5,362 bases of DNA from contig JACCUV010000038.1 of assembly GCA_013698495.1 (NCBI GenBank), positions 1 to 5,362 on the forward strand. The letters are read 5' to 3'. The stretch is from Chloroflexia bacterium (lineage in GTDB: Bacteria > Chloroflexota > Chloroflexia > Thermomicrobiales > UBA6265). Of this stretch, positions 1 through 5,362 are shown piece after piece (the stretch's first letter is position 1; every line of letters begins with the position of its first letter). The position numbers were made by a program, and so were the translations under genes. The notes below the pieces were generated by a model. That model saw nothing but the letters and a program-made list of their open reading frames with translations. It ran no database searches and was not told where the DNA came from.

Positions 1-1
1 G

Positions 2-100
2 GCGGTGATCGCACGTCATCCGGTGACGGACATCTCGATTGTCGAACCTGACCTCGAAGGGGTGGTGCGCCAGATTGTAGAGCGCGGCGGAATGCCGTGA
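2..100 (+). CDS. C-terminal end of a probable ABC transporter ATP-binding protein (partial)
   Basis: An open frame enters from the left edge and ends at a TGA at 98-100, giving 32 visible residues. The stretch reading DISIVEPDLEGVVRQIVE is typical of the extreme C-terminus of ABC-2 type exporter ATPases. In those proteins a last beta strand is followed by a 'psLeevf' helix after the nucleotide-binding core. No Walker or signature motif is in view because the core lies off the window, so the assignment rests on this tail alone. The gene converges on the minus-strand operon that ends at 212. An adjacent permease would lie outside the window. Other ATPase-like tails cannot be excluded. Confidence 0.5.
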   Translation, partial: AVIARHPVTDISIVEPDLEGVVRQIVERGGMP

Positions 101-167
101 TTGGGGCATGGAATGTCGAATCGGGGAGCGCGGGGCCATTGAAGCGATGTTCGCGGCGGCAACGGGC

Positions 168-189
168 GGGAGGACACGGAGGTCCTCCC
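168..189. terminator. GC-rich hairpin between convergent genes, possible bidirectional terminator
   Basis: GGGAGGAC (168-175) and GTCCTCCC (182-189) form a perfect 8-bp stem around a 6-base loop. It lies between the stop of the left-edge gene (100) and the stop of the dehydrogenase (212), where a terminator for both strands is expected. No T-tract follows the stem on either strand, so it is not a classical intrinsic terminator. It could instead be a dispersed palindromic element. The rest of 101-211 shows nothing else recognisable. Confidence 0.4.
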
Positions 190-211
190 CTTCGAGTGTC
201 GGCGAGACAAT

Positions 212-1039
212 CTATCCGCGGAGCAAGCGGGCGATGCCGTCGGCGAAGCGGATTTCGGAGTCGTCTTCAGGCTGGTAGTCGATAACCTTGCGGGCGTTGA
301 CGATGCTCCAGAAGGTGCGCGCATTATTCGAGACGCCGTAGAAGATGTGGAACGGCACGCCGAACTCGTCCTCGATCTCCCGCGTGTCGATCGACTTGCG
401 GAATAGCTGGCGCAAGTCGCGCTCGCTGACGTACCCGGCGAGATCGCGGATGTATTTCTCGCGCGGCTGCCCATCGAAGTCGTTGGCGTCGATCTCCCGG
501 GGGGCCACGATCCGGATCTGGATCACTTCCAGCTTGCGGCCCAGCGAACCGCAGGCGTAGAGGAAACCGAGCGATTCGTAGGCGGCCTTGGCCCAACCGT
601 AGAAGCTGTCGGGTCGGGGATAGTCCTCGGGGTCGACCCGATCCTTGAGACCCGCGTAGTACGGCTGCTCGTACCACTTCGCGGCCTGGTTGGTGCTGGC
701 CGCGACGACCCGCCGCACCCCGCTGGCGACCGCGACATCGTAGACCCTCTGCATCATATCGATGTTCTGGCGTTCATCCTCGTAGACGAATTCTGGGCGG
801 GGCCGGATGTAACCGCAGTGGACGACGGTATCGACACCCGCAAACAGCGCCTCCAATGTCGACCGTTCCGCGTTCAGGACGTCGACCACTTCGACACCGG
901 GAACCGGGACGCCGTTGGCGTCGGCGCCCCGCACATCGACGAGCCGGAGATCGTAGCGCTCCCGCAGTTCGGGGAGCAACTGTCCCGCAATGTAGCCGGT
1001 GGCGCCGGTGAGCAGGATCGTCTTGCGTGGTTGGTCCAT
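212..1039 (-). CDS. NAD-dependent epimerase/dehydratase-family oxidoreductase, uronate dehydrogenase-like
   Basis: A 275-residue extended short-chain dehydrogenase, complete from ATG at 1039 to TAG at 212. The Rossmann dinucleotide loop is visible as TGATGYIAG (residues 11-19). D35 at the end of the second strand favours NAD over NADP. The catalytic set is S115/T116, in the strand reading VVAASTNQAAKWY, with Y147 and K151 in FYGWAK. The ASTN strand, the PDSFYGWAK block, the following RIVAP and the late YGVSNNARTFW segment resemble uronate dehydrogenases. Those enzymes oxidise the C1 hemiacetal of hexuronates to aldarolactones in the cytosol; the exact substrate here is inferred, not shown. 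The ATG directly follows the TGA of the upstream small gene (TGAATG) with only a weak purine-rich site ahead, which points to translational coupling. It is the last gene of the three-gene operon. It could also be another sugar epimerase or reductase of the same fold. Confidence 0.85.
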   Translation of the reverse strand: MDQPRKTILLTGATGYIAGQLLPELRERYDLRLVDVRGADANGVPVPGVEVVDVLNAERSTLEALFAGVDTVVHCGYIRPRPEFVYEDERQNIDMMQRVYDVAVASGVRRVVAASTNQAAKWYEQPYYAGLKDRVDPEDYPRPDSFYGWAKAAYESLGFLYACGSLGRKLEVIQIRIVAPREIDANDFDGQPREKYIRDLAGYVSERDLRQLFRKSIDTREIEDEFGVPFHIFYGVSNNARTFWSIVNARKVIDYQPEDDSEIRFADGIARLLRG

Positions 1040-1447
1040 TCAGAGTGCTCGCAACCGGTTGTTGCGCGGATTGTGCTCGAGTTCGGCGAAGCCGAGCGCT
1101 TCCATAAGCGGCGGCAGGTACATGCCGAATTGCCCGCGCAACCCTTTCTTGAGGCCGTACCAGCCGCCGGTCGGGTTGTCGGGTGACCGTTCCCATGCTT
1201 CGACGGTCCCAGCCTTGGCCGGCTTCTGTTCGTCGGCGCTGCCCAAATCCATCCAGTCTCCATGTTTCTTGAGCATGGCGTGCAGGTCCGCGAGGCAGCG
1301 GTGGTCGTAAAGCAGTGTGGTCTTGCCGACGACGCAAACAATCACCTTCGCACCATCCCGTTCATCGACATACATCTCATAGTCGGATGTCCGGGGCGGG
1401 GTCTGAAGTCGCCACGGGTTTTCCTCTGTGCCCTTGTCGGATGTCAT
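1040..1447 (-). CDS. Small conserved protein of unknown function
   Basis: A 135-residue soluble protein with no signal peptide or membrane segment. I recognise the pattern as a conserved bacterial family of unknown function; it may be Pfam DUF6855, but I am not certain of that number. Visible blocks are NPWRLQTPP (10-18), an acidic and aromatic stretch at 22-31, a beta-rich core with VVGKTTLLYD (39-48), then HGDWMDLGSADEQKPAK (62-78), TVEAWERSPDNPTGGWYG (81-98), RGQFGMYLPPLMEALG (104-119) and a basic tail HNPRNNRLRAL (125-135). Cysteines are at 38 and 51; no metal-site or catalytic pattern stands out. ATG 1447 is chosen because AGGAG lies 5 bases upstream; a GTG at 1453 is in frame but overlaps that site. 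It sits 50 bases after the hydrolase stop and abuts the dehydrogenase start, so the three are probably cotranscribed. No function is assigned. Confidence 0.85.
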   Translation of the reverse strand: MTSDKGTEENPWRLQTPPRTSDYEMYVDERDGAKVIVCVVGKTTLLYDHRCLADLHAMLKKHGDWMDLGSADEQKPAKAGTVEAWERSPDNPTGGWYGLKKGLRGQFGMYLPPLMEALGFAELEHNPRNNRLRAL

Positions 1448-1452
1448 CTCCA

Positions 1453-1457
1453 CTCCT
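1453..1457 (-). promoter_or_regulatory. Ribosome binding site deciding the start of the small conserved gene
   Basis: On the minus strand AGGAG (1457-1453) is followed by a 5-base spacer and ATG at 1447-1445. The only competing upstream start, GTG at 1453-1451, begins inside this site and has no good site of its own, so the ATG is preferred and the protein is two residues shorter than the longest frame. Confidence 0.6.
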
Positions 1458-1497
1458 ACTTCGGCGACTCATTTGCGCGCGAGTGTGTGCCGCCATT

Positions 1498-2415
1498 CTA
1501 GCGGGCAAAGGCGACGAATGGGTTGTGACGCGTGAGCCGATCGATGGTCTCGTCATCGATGCCCGCATCGGCGAGCAGGGGCAGGAAAACCTCGCTCAGG
1601 TAGGTGTACGGCTTCGGGACGCCGCCACCCGGTTGGGCGGGATCGAACCAGCCGCGATCGTGACTGAGCAGCAGGCAATCGCCCAGGTCCGCATCGAGGC
1701 CACGCTGGATCAAATCAACGAAACGAGCGTCGCTGCCGGGTTCGCCGATGCCGTCGTACTCGATCCAGCAACCGCGCTTGCCCAACTCGTGGTGAATCGC
1801 GATGTCCGGTTCCTGGTGCGCATGGATCCAGACAAATCGCTCCGGTGAGGCGCCCACCTCCTCGATCAGGTCGAGTTGGGCCCGGGCGACCTCCCCGCGA
1901 ATTGTGTGGCTGCCAATTGTCGCGCCGGTCGCAATCGATGCCGCGGATGCCGCCCGCAACACCTTCGCCTCGGCCGGGGTCATGCCGTTGTCGGTGGAAC
2001 CGACCTTGATCCAGCCAGCCTGGACGCCGGTATCCTCGATCTGGTCATTCAGTTCGTGCATCATCCACGACGTGAGGTCGGCCTCCTCGGAGGTGTTCAC
2101 CCACGGCGGCAGCCACGGCTCGCGATAGACACCGGATGGGGCGACGAGCGGGAATCCGGTTGCTCGCGAGACCGCCAGCAGGATGTCGGCGCGTCGTCCC
2201 ACGCCGACCGCGCCCGGTTCGACGATCGCGGTCACGCCCGCCGATCGGGCTCTTTCGATCTCCGGACGCATCAAGCGCACGACATCGTCCGCATCGGCCA
2301 CGCCATACCCAGGTTGATCCCATGTCCGCAAATCGACGAAGACATGCTCGTGCGGCAAGATCATGCCGAGCTCGCCCTCGCCAATTGGTCCGAGTGTGGT
2401 GATCAGATGGGGCAT
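1498..2415 (-). CDS. Phosphotriesterase-family metal-dependent hydrolase (amidohydrolase superfamily)
   Basis: A complete 305-residue TIM-barrel hydrolase, from ATG at 2415 to TAG at 1498. GAGGA at 2426-2422 lies 6 bases before the ATG. The binuclear metal-site signature can be followed in order: HEH (H22, H24) after the first strand; K137 in WIKVG, the expected carboxylated bridging lysine; H170 in GSHT; H200 in WIHAHQEPD; and D253 in LLLSHDRGW, the general base. The opening TTLGPI and the C-terminal RLTRHNPFVAFA are also family features, and the length matches. Characterised relatives hydrolyse organophosphate esters, lactones including acyl-homoserine lactones and sugar lactones, or other carboxyl esters; residues alone do not choose between them. 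There is no signal peptide, so it is cytosolic. It is first in an operon with an unknown small protein and a uronate dehydrogenase-like enzyme, which makes a lactonase role attractive but unproven. Confidence 0.88.
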   Translation of the reverse strand: MPHLITTLGPIGEGELGMILPHEHVFVDLRTWDQPGYGVADADDVVRLMRPEIERARSAGVTAIVEPGAVGVGRRADILLAVSRATGFPLVAPSGVYREPWLPPWVNTSEEADLTSWMMHELNDQIEDTGVQAGWIKVGSTDNGMTPAEAKVLRAASAASIATGATIGSHTIRGEVARAQLDLIEEVGASPERFVWIHAHQEPDIAIHHELGKRGCWIEYDGIGEPGSDARFVDLIQRGLDADLGDCLLLSHDRGWFDPAQPGGGVPKPYTYLSEVFLPLLADAGIDDETIDRLTRHNPFVAFAR

Positions 2416-2694
2416 GGAAAATCCTCTGTTCCAGGTTCACGGCGCCGACCAGGCGCTGGCGGTTGCGGGCATCATCATCGCAGGTTTCTGGCGACGTGAA
2501 AGGTGGGCGGCAGATTGGCAAGCAGAAACCTGGCGAAACGTTGCCCTTCAATTCGAAACCGTGCATCATTCACCATATACCGATCAGGAACCATCACCCT
2601 CCCGGGACTCAGGGCATCGGCCCACCTGTACTTGTTTCTCACGCGCCCACTCGCACATCGCGGCGCCGGGATTTCACCGATCGAGATTTGGACC
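2416..2694. promoter_or_regulatory. Divergent intergenic region between hydrolase operon and secreted protease
   Basis: These 279 bases separate two divergently transcribed genes, so promoters for both should lie here. No -35/-10 pair is convincing on either strand. The best plus-strand candidate is TTCGAA (2552-2557), an 18-base spacer and TATACC (2576-2581), which is weak. An inverted repeat at 2481-2532 is the clearest structure. No tRNA, riboswitch or small gene is recognisable. The plus-strand frame of the protease stays open back through 2503, but that stretch does not look coding. Confidence 0.4.
2481..2532. repeat. Perfect 10-base inverted repeat, possible operator pair
   Basis: CAGGTTTCTG (2481-2490) and its exact reverse complement CAGAAACCTG (2523-2532) are separated by 32 bases. 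Both arms are followed on the plus strand by GCGA or GGCGA, and each arm is itself a CAG-N4-CTG partial palindrome. Arm centres are 42 bp apart, close to four helical turns. It could bind a dimeric regulator acting on one or both divergent genes, or be a chance repeat. Confidence 0.4.
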
Positions 2695-4407
2695 ATGGCA
2701 CACCGCGCGTCGACTCCCTCTGTGACCACCTTGCCTTCCCGTTCGCGACTCATTTGCGTCGCTACCATGCTGCTGATCGCGATCCTTGCGCAGCCGTTGA
2801 CGGGTGCGGCGGCATCGGCTGGGCAGGCAACCCGCTTGCCGGAAAATGTGCTCCAGGCTTCGGTCCGGATCATGACCAATATCCAGGTCACCCCGGACGA
2901 CACGGACGAGGCCCCCTTCCTCTGCCTGCTCGATGAGGACACCGTTTTCGATTACAGCGTCGGCAGCGGCACGATCATCACTGAAGACGGTTTCGTCCTC
3001 ACCAATCACCACGTGATGGACGCGGGCCGGTTGCCGCGCGAAATCAGCGACTACTGCGAAGACCAGGCGCCCCGCGGTCGTGGCGACGCGGAATGGACGC
3101 ACACTGTCTGGCTGCCGGATGCGCGGGGCAATCCAACAGATCCCTACCGCATGGAGGTGGTGGCCGATTCAACCTACGCCGAAGATCTGGCCGTGATCAG
3201 GATCACCGAGCATCTCGACGGTTCGCCGCTCGACACCGCGAGCGATCCGTTTCCGTTTGTCGAGTTCGGCGATTCAGACGCATTGCGCGAACCAGAGAAG
3301 ATCATCCTTGTCGGCTATCCGCTCAACGCCGGCGACAACCGGCGCGTCAGCGAAGGAATTTTTAGTGGCTGGGGCGATAACGGGTTTGGCGTGCAATGGA
3401 TCTATACCGATGCCACGATTTCCGGAGGCAACAGTGGCGGGACGGCCGTCAACAGCGAGGGGTTGCTGATTGGAGTGCCCACCCAAGGCACGTTCTCGGA
3501 TTGTCGCGCGGGAGACACCAACAGCGATGGCCTGATCGACGAGAACGATCAGGGCTGCATCAGCCTCGGCGGCAACTACGGAATCCTCATCCCCAGCAAT
3601 CTGGCCCGTGTCTTCGCGGAGGCAGCGATCGGCCAGGAAATCGCGGTCGTCGAGCCGGCCACGCCGGTCGAGGACGAGCCGGAGCCTGTCGCGGAAGAAC
3701 CGGAACCCGCCGCGGACGACTCGGCGGTGGATGCCGACGGCCCTCCCTTTGGCGAGATTGCGTTCATCGCCTACGACGAGACCCAGGCCGAGCAAGACGA
3801 ATTCCAGAACGTCAACTGGATTGATGGTTGCTTCGAGAACCTGACGGCCCAGCAGGGGCAGGAGGGGATCGCCACCTGGTACCTCGACGACAGTGAGTAC
3901 CTGGTAACCGAATTCGTCTGGGACGATGCCTGGAACCCGGAGGCCTGTGCCTCGATCTTCATTGAAGAGGGCGAGGAAGATCCCTTCCTCGATCCAGGGG
4001 TGTACCGGCTCGAAGTTGAGTTCGAAGGCCAAACCGTGGTCAGCGACGACCTCACCGTCACCATCTCCACGAACGTCGAGTCCGTTAGCTTCCGGGCCCG
4101 CGATGCGGATGGCGAATCGATCGAGGCCTCCAGCGACAACGTGCTGAACGGAGAGCCGACACTGCTCTGTGCCGACATCGTGTTTACGGGGATGGCCGAA
4201 AACAGCATTTGGCAAACCGAGTGGTATGAGGGTGGTCGCGCGATTGTCGCTTCCGACCCCGAGGTTTGGGGCAATAACCCGGATGGCGACGAGACGGTGC
4301 GCATGCGCAACCCGGACCTCGGACCTTTCGAGCCTGGCGATTACGAATTGGTGGTCACGGTCGATGGCGTCGAAAGCCAGCGCGTCTCGTTCACGATCGA
4401 GGATTGA
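2695..4407 (+). CDS. Secreted trypsin-like serine protease with a calcium-loop insert and duplicated C-terminal domains
   Basis: A 570-residue exported S1-type (HtrA/trypsin fold) peptidase. The signal peptide has a basic start (R4, R16, R18), a hydrophobic stretch near 19-35 and a likely cut after AAASA (about 42). The protease domain spans about 50-312 with a complete triad: H106 in LTNHHV, D164 in AEDLAVI and S247 in SGGNSGG. Between the active serine and the final strands, residues 274-285 read DTNSDGLIDEND, a textbook EF-hand/dockerin loop, bracketed by C270 and C288. An acidic Pro/Glu linker (about 318-351) leads to two similar beta-type domains (about 352-457 and 461-569), the second ending at the C-terminus. 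No PDZ domain, transmembrane anchor or sorting signal is present, so it is probably released or held by the C-terminal domains. By hand count the mature chain has 109 acidic and 22 basic residues, with one lysine (K202). ATG 2695 is chosen because it gives the signal peptide; its ribosome site is weak (GAG at 2683-2685). Alternative in-frame starts are GTG 2722 and ATG 2767. Substrate is unknown. Confidence 0.9.
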   Translation: MAHRASTPSVTTLPSRSRLICVATMLLIAILAQPLTGAAASAGQATRLPENVLQASVRIMTNIQVTPDDTDEAPFLCLLDEDTVFDYSVGSGTIITEDGFVLTNHHVMDAGRLPREISDYCEDQAPRGRGDAEWTHTVWLPDARGNPTDPYRMEVVADSTYAEDLAVIRITEHLDGSPLDTASDPFPFVEFGDSDALREPEKIILVGYPLNAGDNRRVSEGIFSGWGDNGFGVQWIYTDATISGGNSGGTAVNSEGLLIGVPTQGTFSDCRAGDTNSDGLIDENDQGCISLGGNYGILIPSNLARVFAEAAIGQEIAVVEPATPVEDEPEPVAEEPEPAADDSAVDADGPPFGEIAFIAYDETQAEQDEFQNVNWIDGCFENLTAQQGQEGIATWYLDDSEYLVTEFVWDDAWNPEACASIFIEEGEEDPFLDPGVYRLEVEFEGQTVVSDDLTVTISTNVESVSFRARDADGESIEASSDNVLNGEPTLLCADIVFTGMAENSIWQTEWYEGGRAIVASDPEVWGNNPDGDETVRMRNPDLGPFEPGDYELVVTVDGVESQRVSFTIED

Positions 4408-4420
4408 CCGGTCCGCATGC

Positions 4421-4586
4421 CGTCACTCTGGTCCTGAGCCTGCCAGGAAGGAAGAGTCTCCCGCCCAGAGCCTGTCGAAAGGCCCTTCGCGTCATCGGAC
4501 GCTTGTCAGCCACGTGATCTGACGCCGAATTTGTCGGGTGCGTTTCGCGCGGTGATCCGCCGCAAGCTCAGGGTGACGATGACGGG
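4421..4586. repeat. Cluster of three degenerate copies of a short dispersed intergenic repeat
   Basis: Three related pieces lie in the spacer between the convergent protease and methyltransferase genes. Copy A (4421-4451, +) starts CGTCACTCTG and contains CCTGAGCCTG. Copy B (4465-4486, +) contains AGAGCCTGTCGAAAGG. Copy C (4561-4586, read on the minus strand) contains CGTCACCCTGAGCTTG. They match the widespread element of form CGTCA-CCCTGAGC-yTGTCGAAGG found between genes in many bacteria. Each copy is damaged. Palindromic CGAA-aGGCCc-TTCG at 4476-4489 could fold and help end transcription from either side. The remainder of 4408-4632 shows nothing else. Confidence 0.5.
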
Positions 4587-4632
4587 ACGTGTCGATTGAC
4601 CATGCGAGCGTTCGGCGCACGCCGGCTGCCGC

Positions 4633-5362
4633 TTACCGCCGGGTGGCGACGACCTCAAGATACTCAGAGGCGGTTGCCAGTGTTCCATCGTCGGCCCGAT
4701 TATGGCGACCGACCACATCGAGCAAATCGGCGGCATAGGCTTTTTGGCCGGTCTCATCGAGCGCCTCGAACGTTCGCTTGACCGGTCCGAAAAACTCCCG
4801 GAAGAGTGCGAGCCAGTCCTCTGCTGACCGTGCACGGAAGACGAAGTGGCGTCGTTCAATCGACAACTCGCCGATACCGTTGCCGAGGAGGGCCCGCAAT
4901 CCTTCCTCGGAGCCCCACATCGTCGGAGGAGTCAGGCCGGGTGGCGGAGGAGCGTATTGGGACGTGGTCCTGAATATCTCTCCAACTTGCCCTTCCGGTG
5001 TCCAGTTCGCGAGACCTATCTTGCCGCCAGGGCGGCAGACGCGAAGCAATTCGGCCGCGGCTTTGGGTTGATTGGGCGCGAACATCACGCCAAAGGTCGA
5101 AAGCACCACATCGAAACTGGCGTCATCGAAGGGCAGGGCCTCGGCATCGCCTTCGACGAACTCGATCTCCATCCGCTCGGCCGTGGCGCGCTCGCGACCA
5201 CGTTCCAGCAGCGCCGGAACATAATCGAGACCCGTCACATTGCAGGATCGCCGGGCGGCGGCCAGCGTGGCGTTGCCGCTACCACAGGCGACGTCGAGGA
5301 CATCCCAGCCGGCGCGGAGATCGACCGCCTCGCACAACATCTCGCCCACAATCACCAGCGAT
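4633..5362 (-). CDS. Class I SAM-dependent methyltransferase (N-terminus outside the window)
   Basis: The frame ends at TAA (4635-4633) and remains open to the right edge, showing about 243 residues. A GTG at 5355 could serve as start, but the codons before it (reading S-L) continue smoothly into family-like sequence (VIVGEMLCEAVDLRAG). A true start upstream of the window is therefore likely. Counting from that GTG, motif I is VLDVACGSGNAT (19-30), the ribose-binding acid is D44 in VTGLD, and the adenine region is EGDAEALPF (68-76). LSTFGVMFAP (85-94), LRVCRPGGKIGLANWTPEG (105-123) and a Pro-rich segment near 136-144 follow. This is the Methyltransf_11/UbiE-like group acting on small molecules in the cytosol; the acceptor substrate cannot be read from the sequence. 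It converges on the protease gene, so the two are not cotranscribed. Confidence 0.85.
   Translation of the reverse strand, partial: SLVIVGEMLCEAVDLRAGWDVLDVACGSGNATLAAARRSCNVTGLDYVPALLERGRERATAERMEIEFVEGDAEALPFDDASFDVVLSTFGVMFAPNQPKAAAELLRVCRPGGKIGLANWTPEGQVGEIFRTTSQYAPPPPGLTPPTMWGSEEGLRALLGNGIGELSIERRHFVFRARSAEDWLALFREFFGPVKRTFEALDETGQKAYAADLLDVVGRHNRADDGTLATASEYLEVVATRR

Noticed and set aside
16..474. Minus-strand open frame (152 codons) rich in Ser, Arg and Thr at the left edge
   Set aside because: It overlaps the end of the dehydrogenase in another frame, runs through the hairpin and the left-edge ATPase tail, and has the composition of a frame-shifted shadow.
1315..1848. Plus-strand open frame (177 codons) across the small gene and hydrolase
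   Set aside because: It crosses two well-supported minus-strand genes and the spacer between them, and its translation resembles no protein.
1876..2499. Plus-strand open frame (207 codons) opposite the hydrolase
   Set aside because: It is antisense to the hydrolase, whose metal-site motifs run without a break; the His/Arg-rich translation is a codon-shadow product.
2503..2694. 64-residue N-terminal extension of the protease frame
   Set aside because: It would bury the signal peptide, lacks a family-like pattern and occupies the divergent promoter region. The ATG at 2695 explains the protein better.
2475..2942. Minus-strand open frame (155 codons) covering the divergent spacer and the start of the protease
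   Set aside because: It runs against the protease signal peptide and shows no motif. It would need to displace the clear promoter gap.
4102..4137. Second possible calcium loop in the protease (residues 470-481, DADGESIEASSD)
   Set aside because: The Gly and the ligand spacing do not fit an EF-hand loop; only the loop at residues 274-285 matches.
3274..4215. Long minus-strand open frame (313 codons) opposite the protease
   Set aside because: It is fully antisense to a protease with a complete catalytic triad and signal peptide. The translation has no recognisable motif, and long antisense frames are common in high-GC coding DNA.
1..5362. CRISPR arrays, tRNA/rRNA genes, transposases, toxin-antitoxin or defence genes
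   Set aside because: I looked for regularly spaced direct repeats, tRNA-like cloverleaf sequence and signature motifs of these systems on both strands and saw none.

Overview
This is a high-GC bacterial window in which genes cover almost all of the sequence and spacers are short. Every gene is of an ordinary bacterial type, with no phage, transposon, CRISPR or RNA gene. Gene style suggests a free-living soil or environmental bacterium, most plausibly a Chloroflexota (Thermomicrobia-like) lineage or an actinobacterium. That placement is an impression from the protein families and composition; no marker gene is present.

Layout: the left edge (2-100, +) holds the last 32 codons of what looks like an ABC transporter ATPase. 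A strong GC-rich hairpin (168-189) lies between it and a convergent three-gene operon on the minus strand. In transcription order the operon is a phosphotriesterase-family metal-dependent hydrolase (2415 to 1498), a small conserved protein of unknown function (1447 to 1040), and a short-chain dehydrogenase resembling uronate dehydrogenases (1039 to 212). The last two genes abut with no spacer. A hydrolase that accepts lactones next to a dehydrogenase that makes lactones from sugars would form a short catabolic step pair; this is an inference.

A 279-base divergent spacer (2416-2694) carries a perfect 10-base inverted repeat whose arms are centred 42 bp apart. To its right lies a secreted trypsin-fold serine protease of 570 residues (2695-4407, +). 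It has a signal peptide, a complete His-Asp-Ser triad, an EF-hand/dockerin-type calcium loop set between two cysteines inside the protease domain, an acidic Pro/Glu linker, and two tandemly duplicated beta-type domains. It is very acidic and has a single lysine.

The spacer 4408-4632 holds three degenerate copies of a short dispersed repeat of the 'CCTGAGCCTGTCGAAGG' kind. The right edge (4633-5362, -) is a class I SAM-dependent methyltransferase whose N-terminus lies outside the window.

The most noteworthy object is the protease, for its calcium-loop insertion, duplicated C-terminal domains and extreme composition. The dehydrogenase/unknown/hydrolase operon is second.
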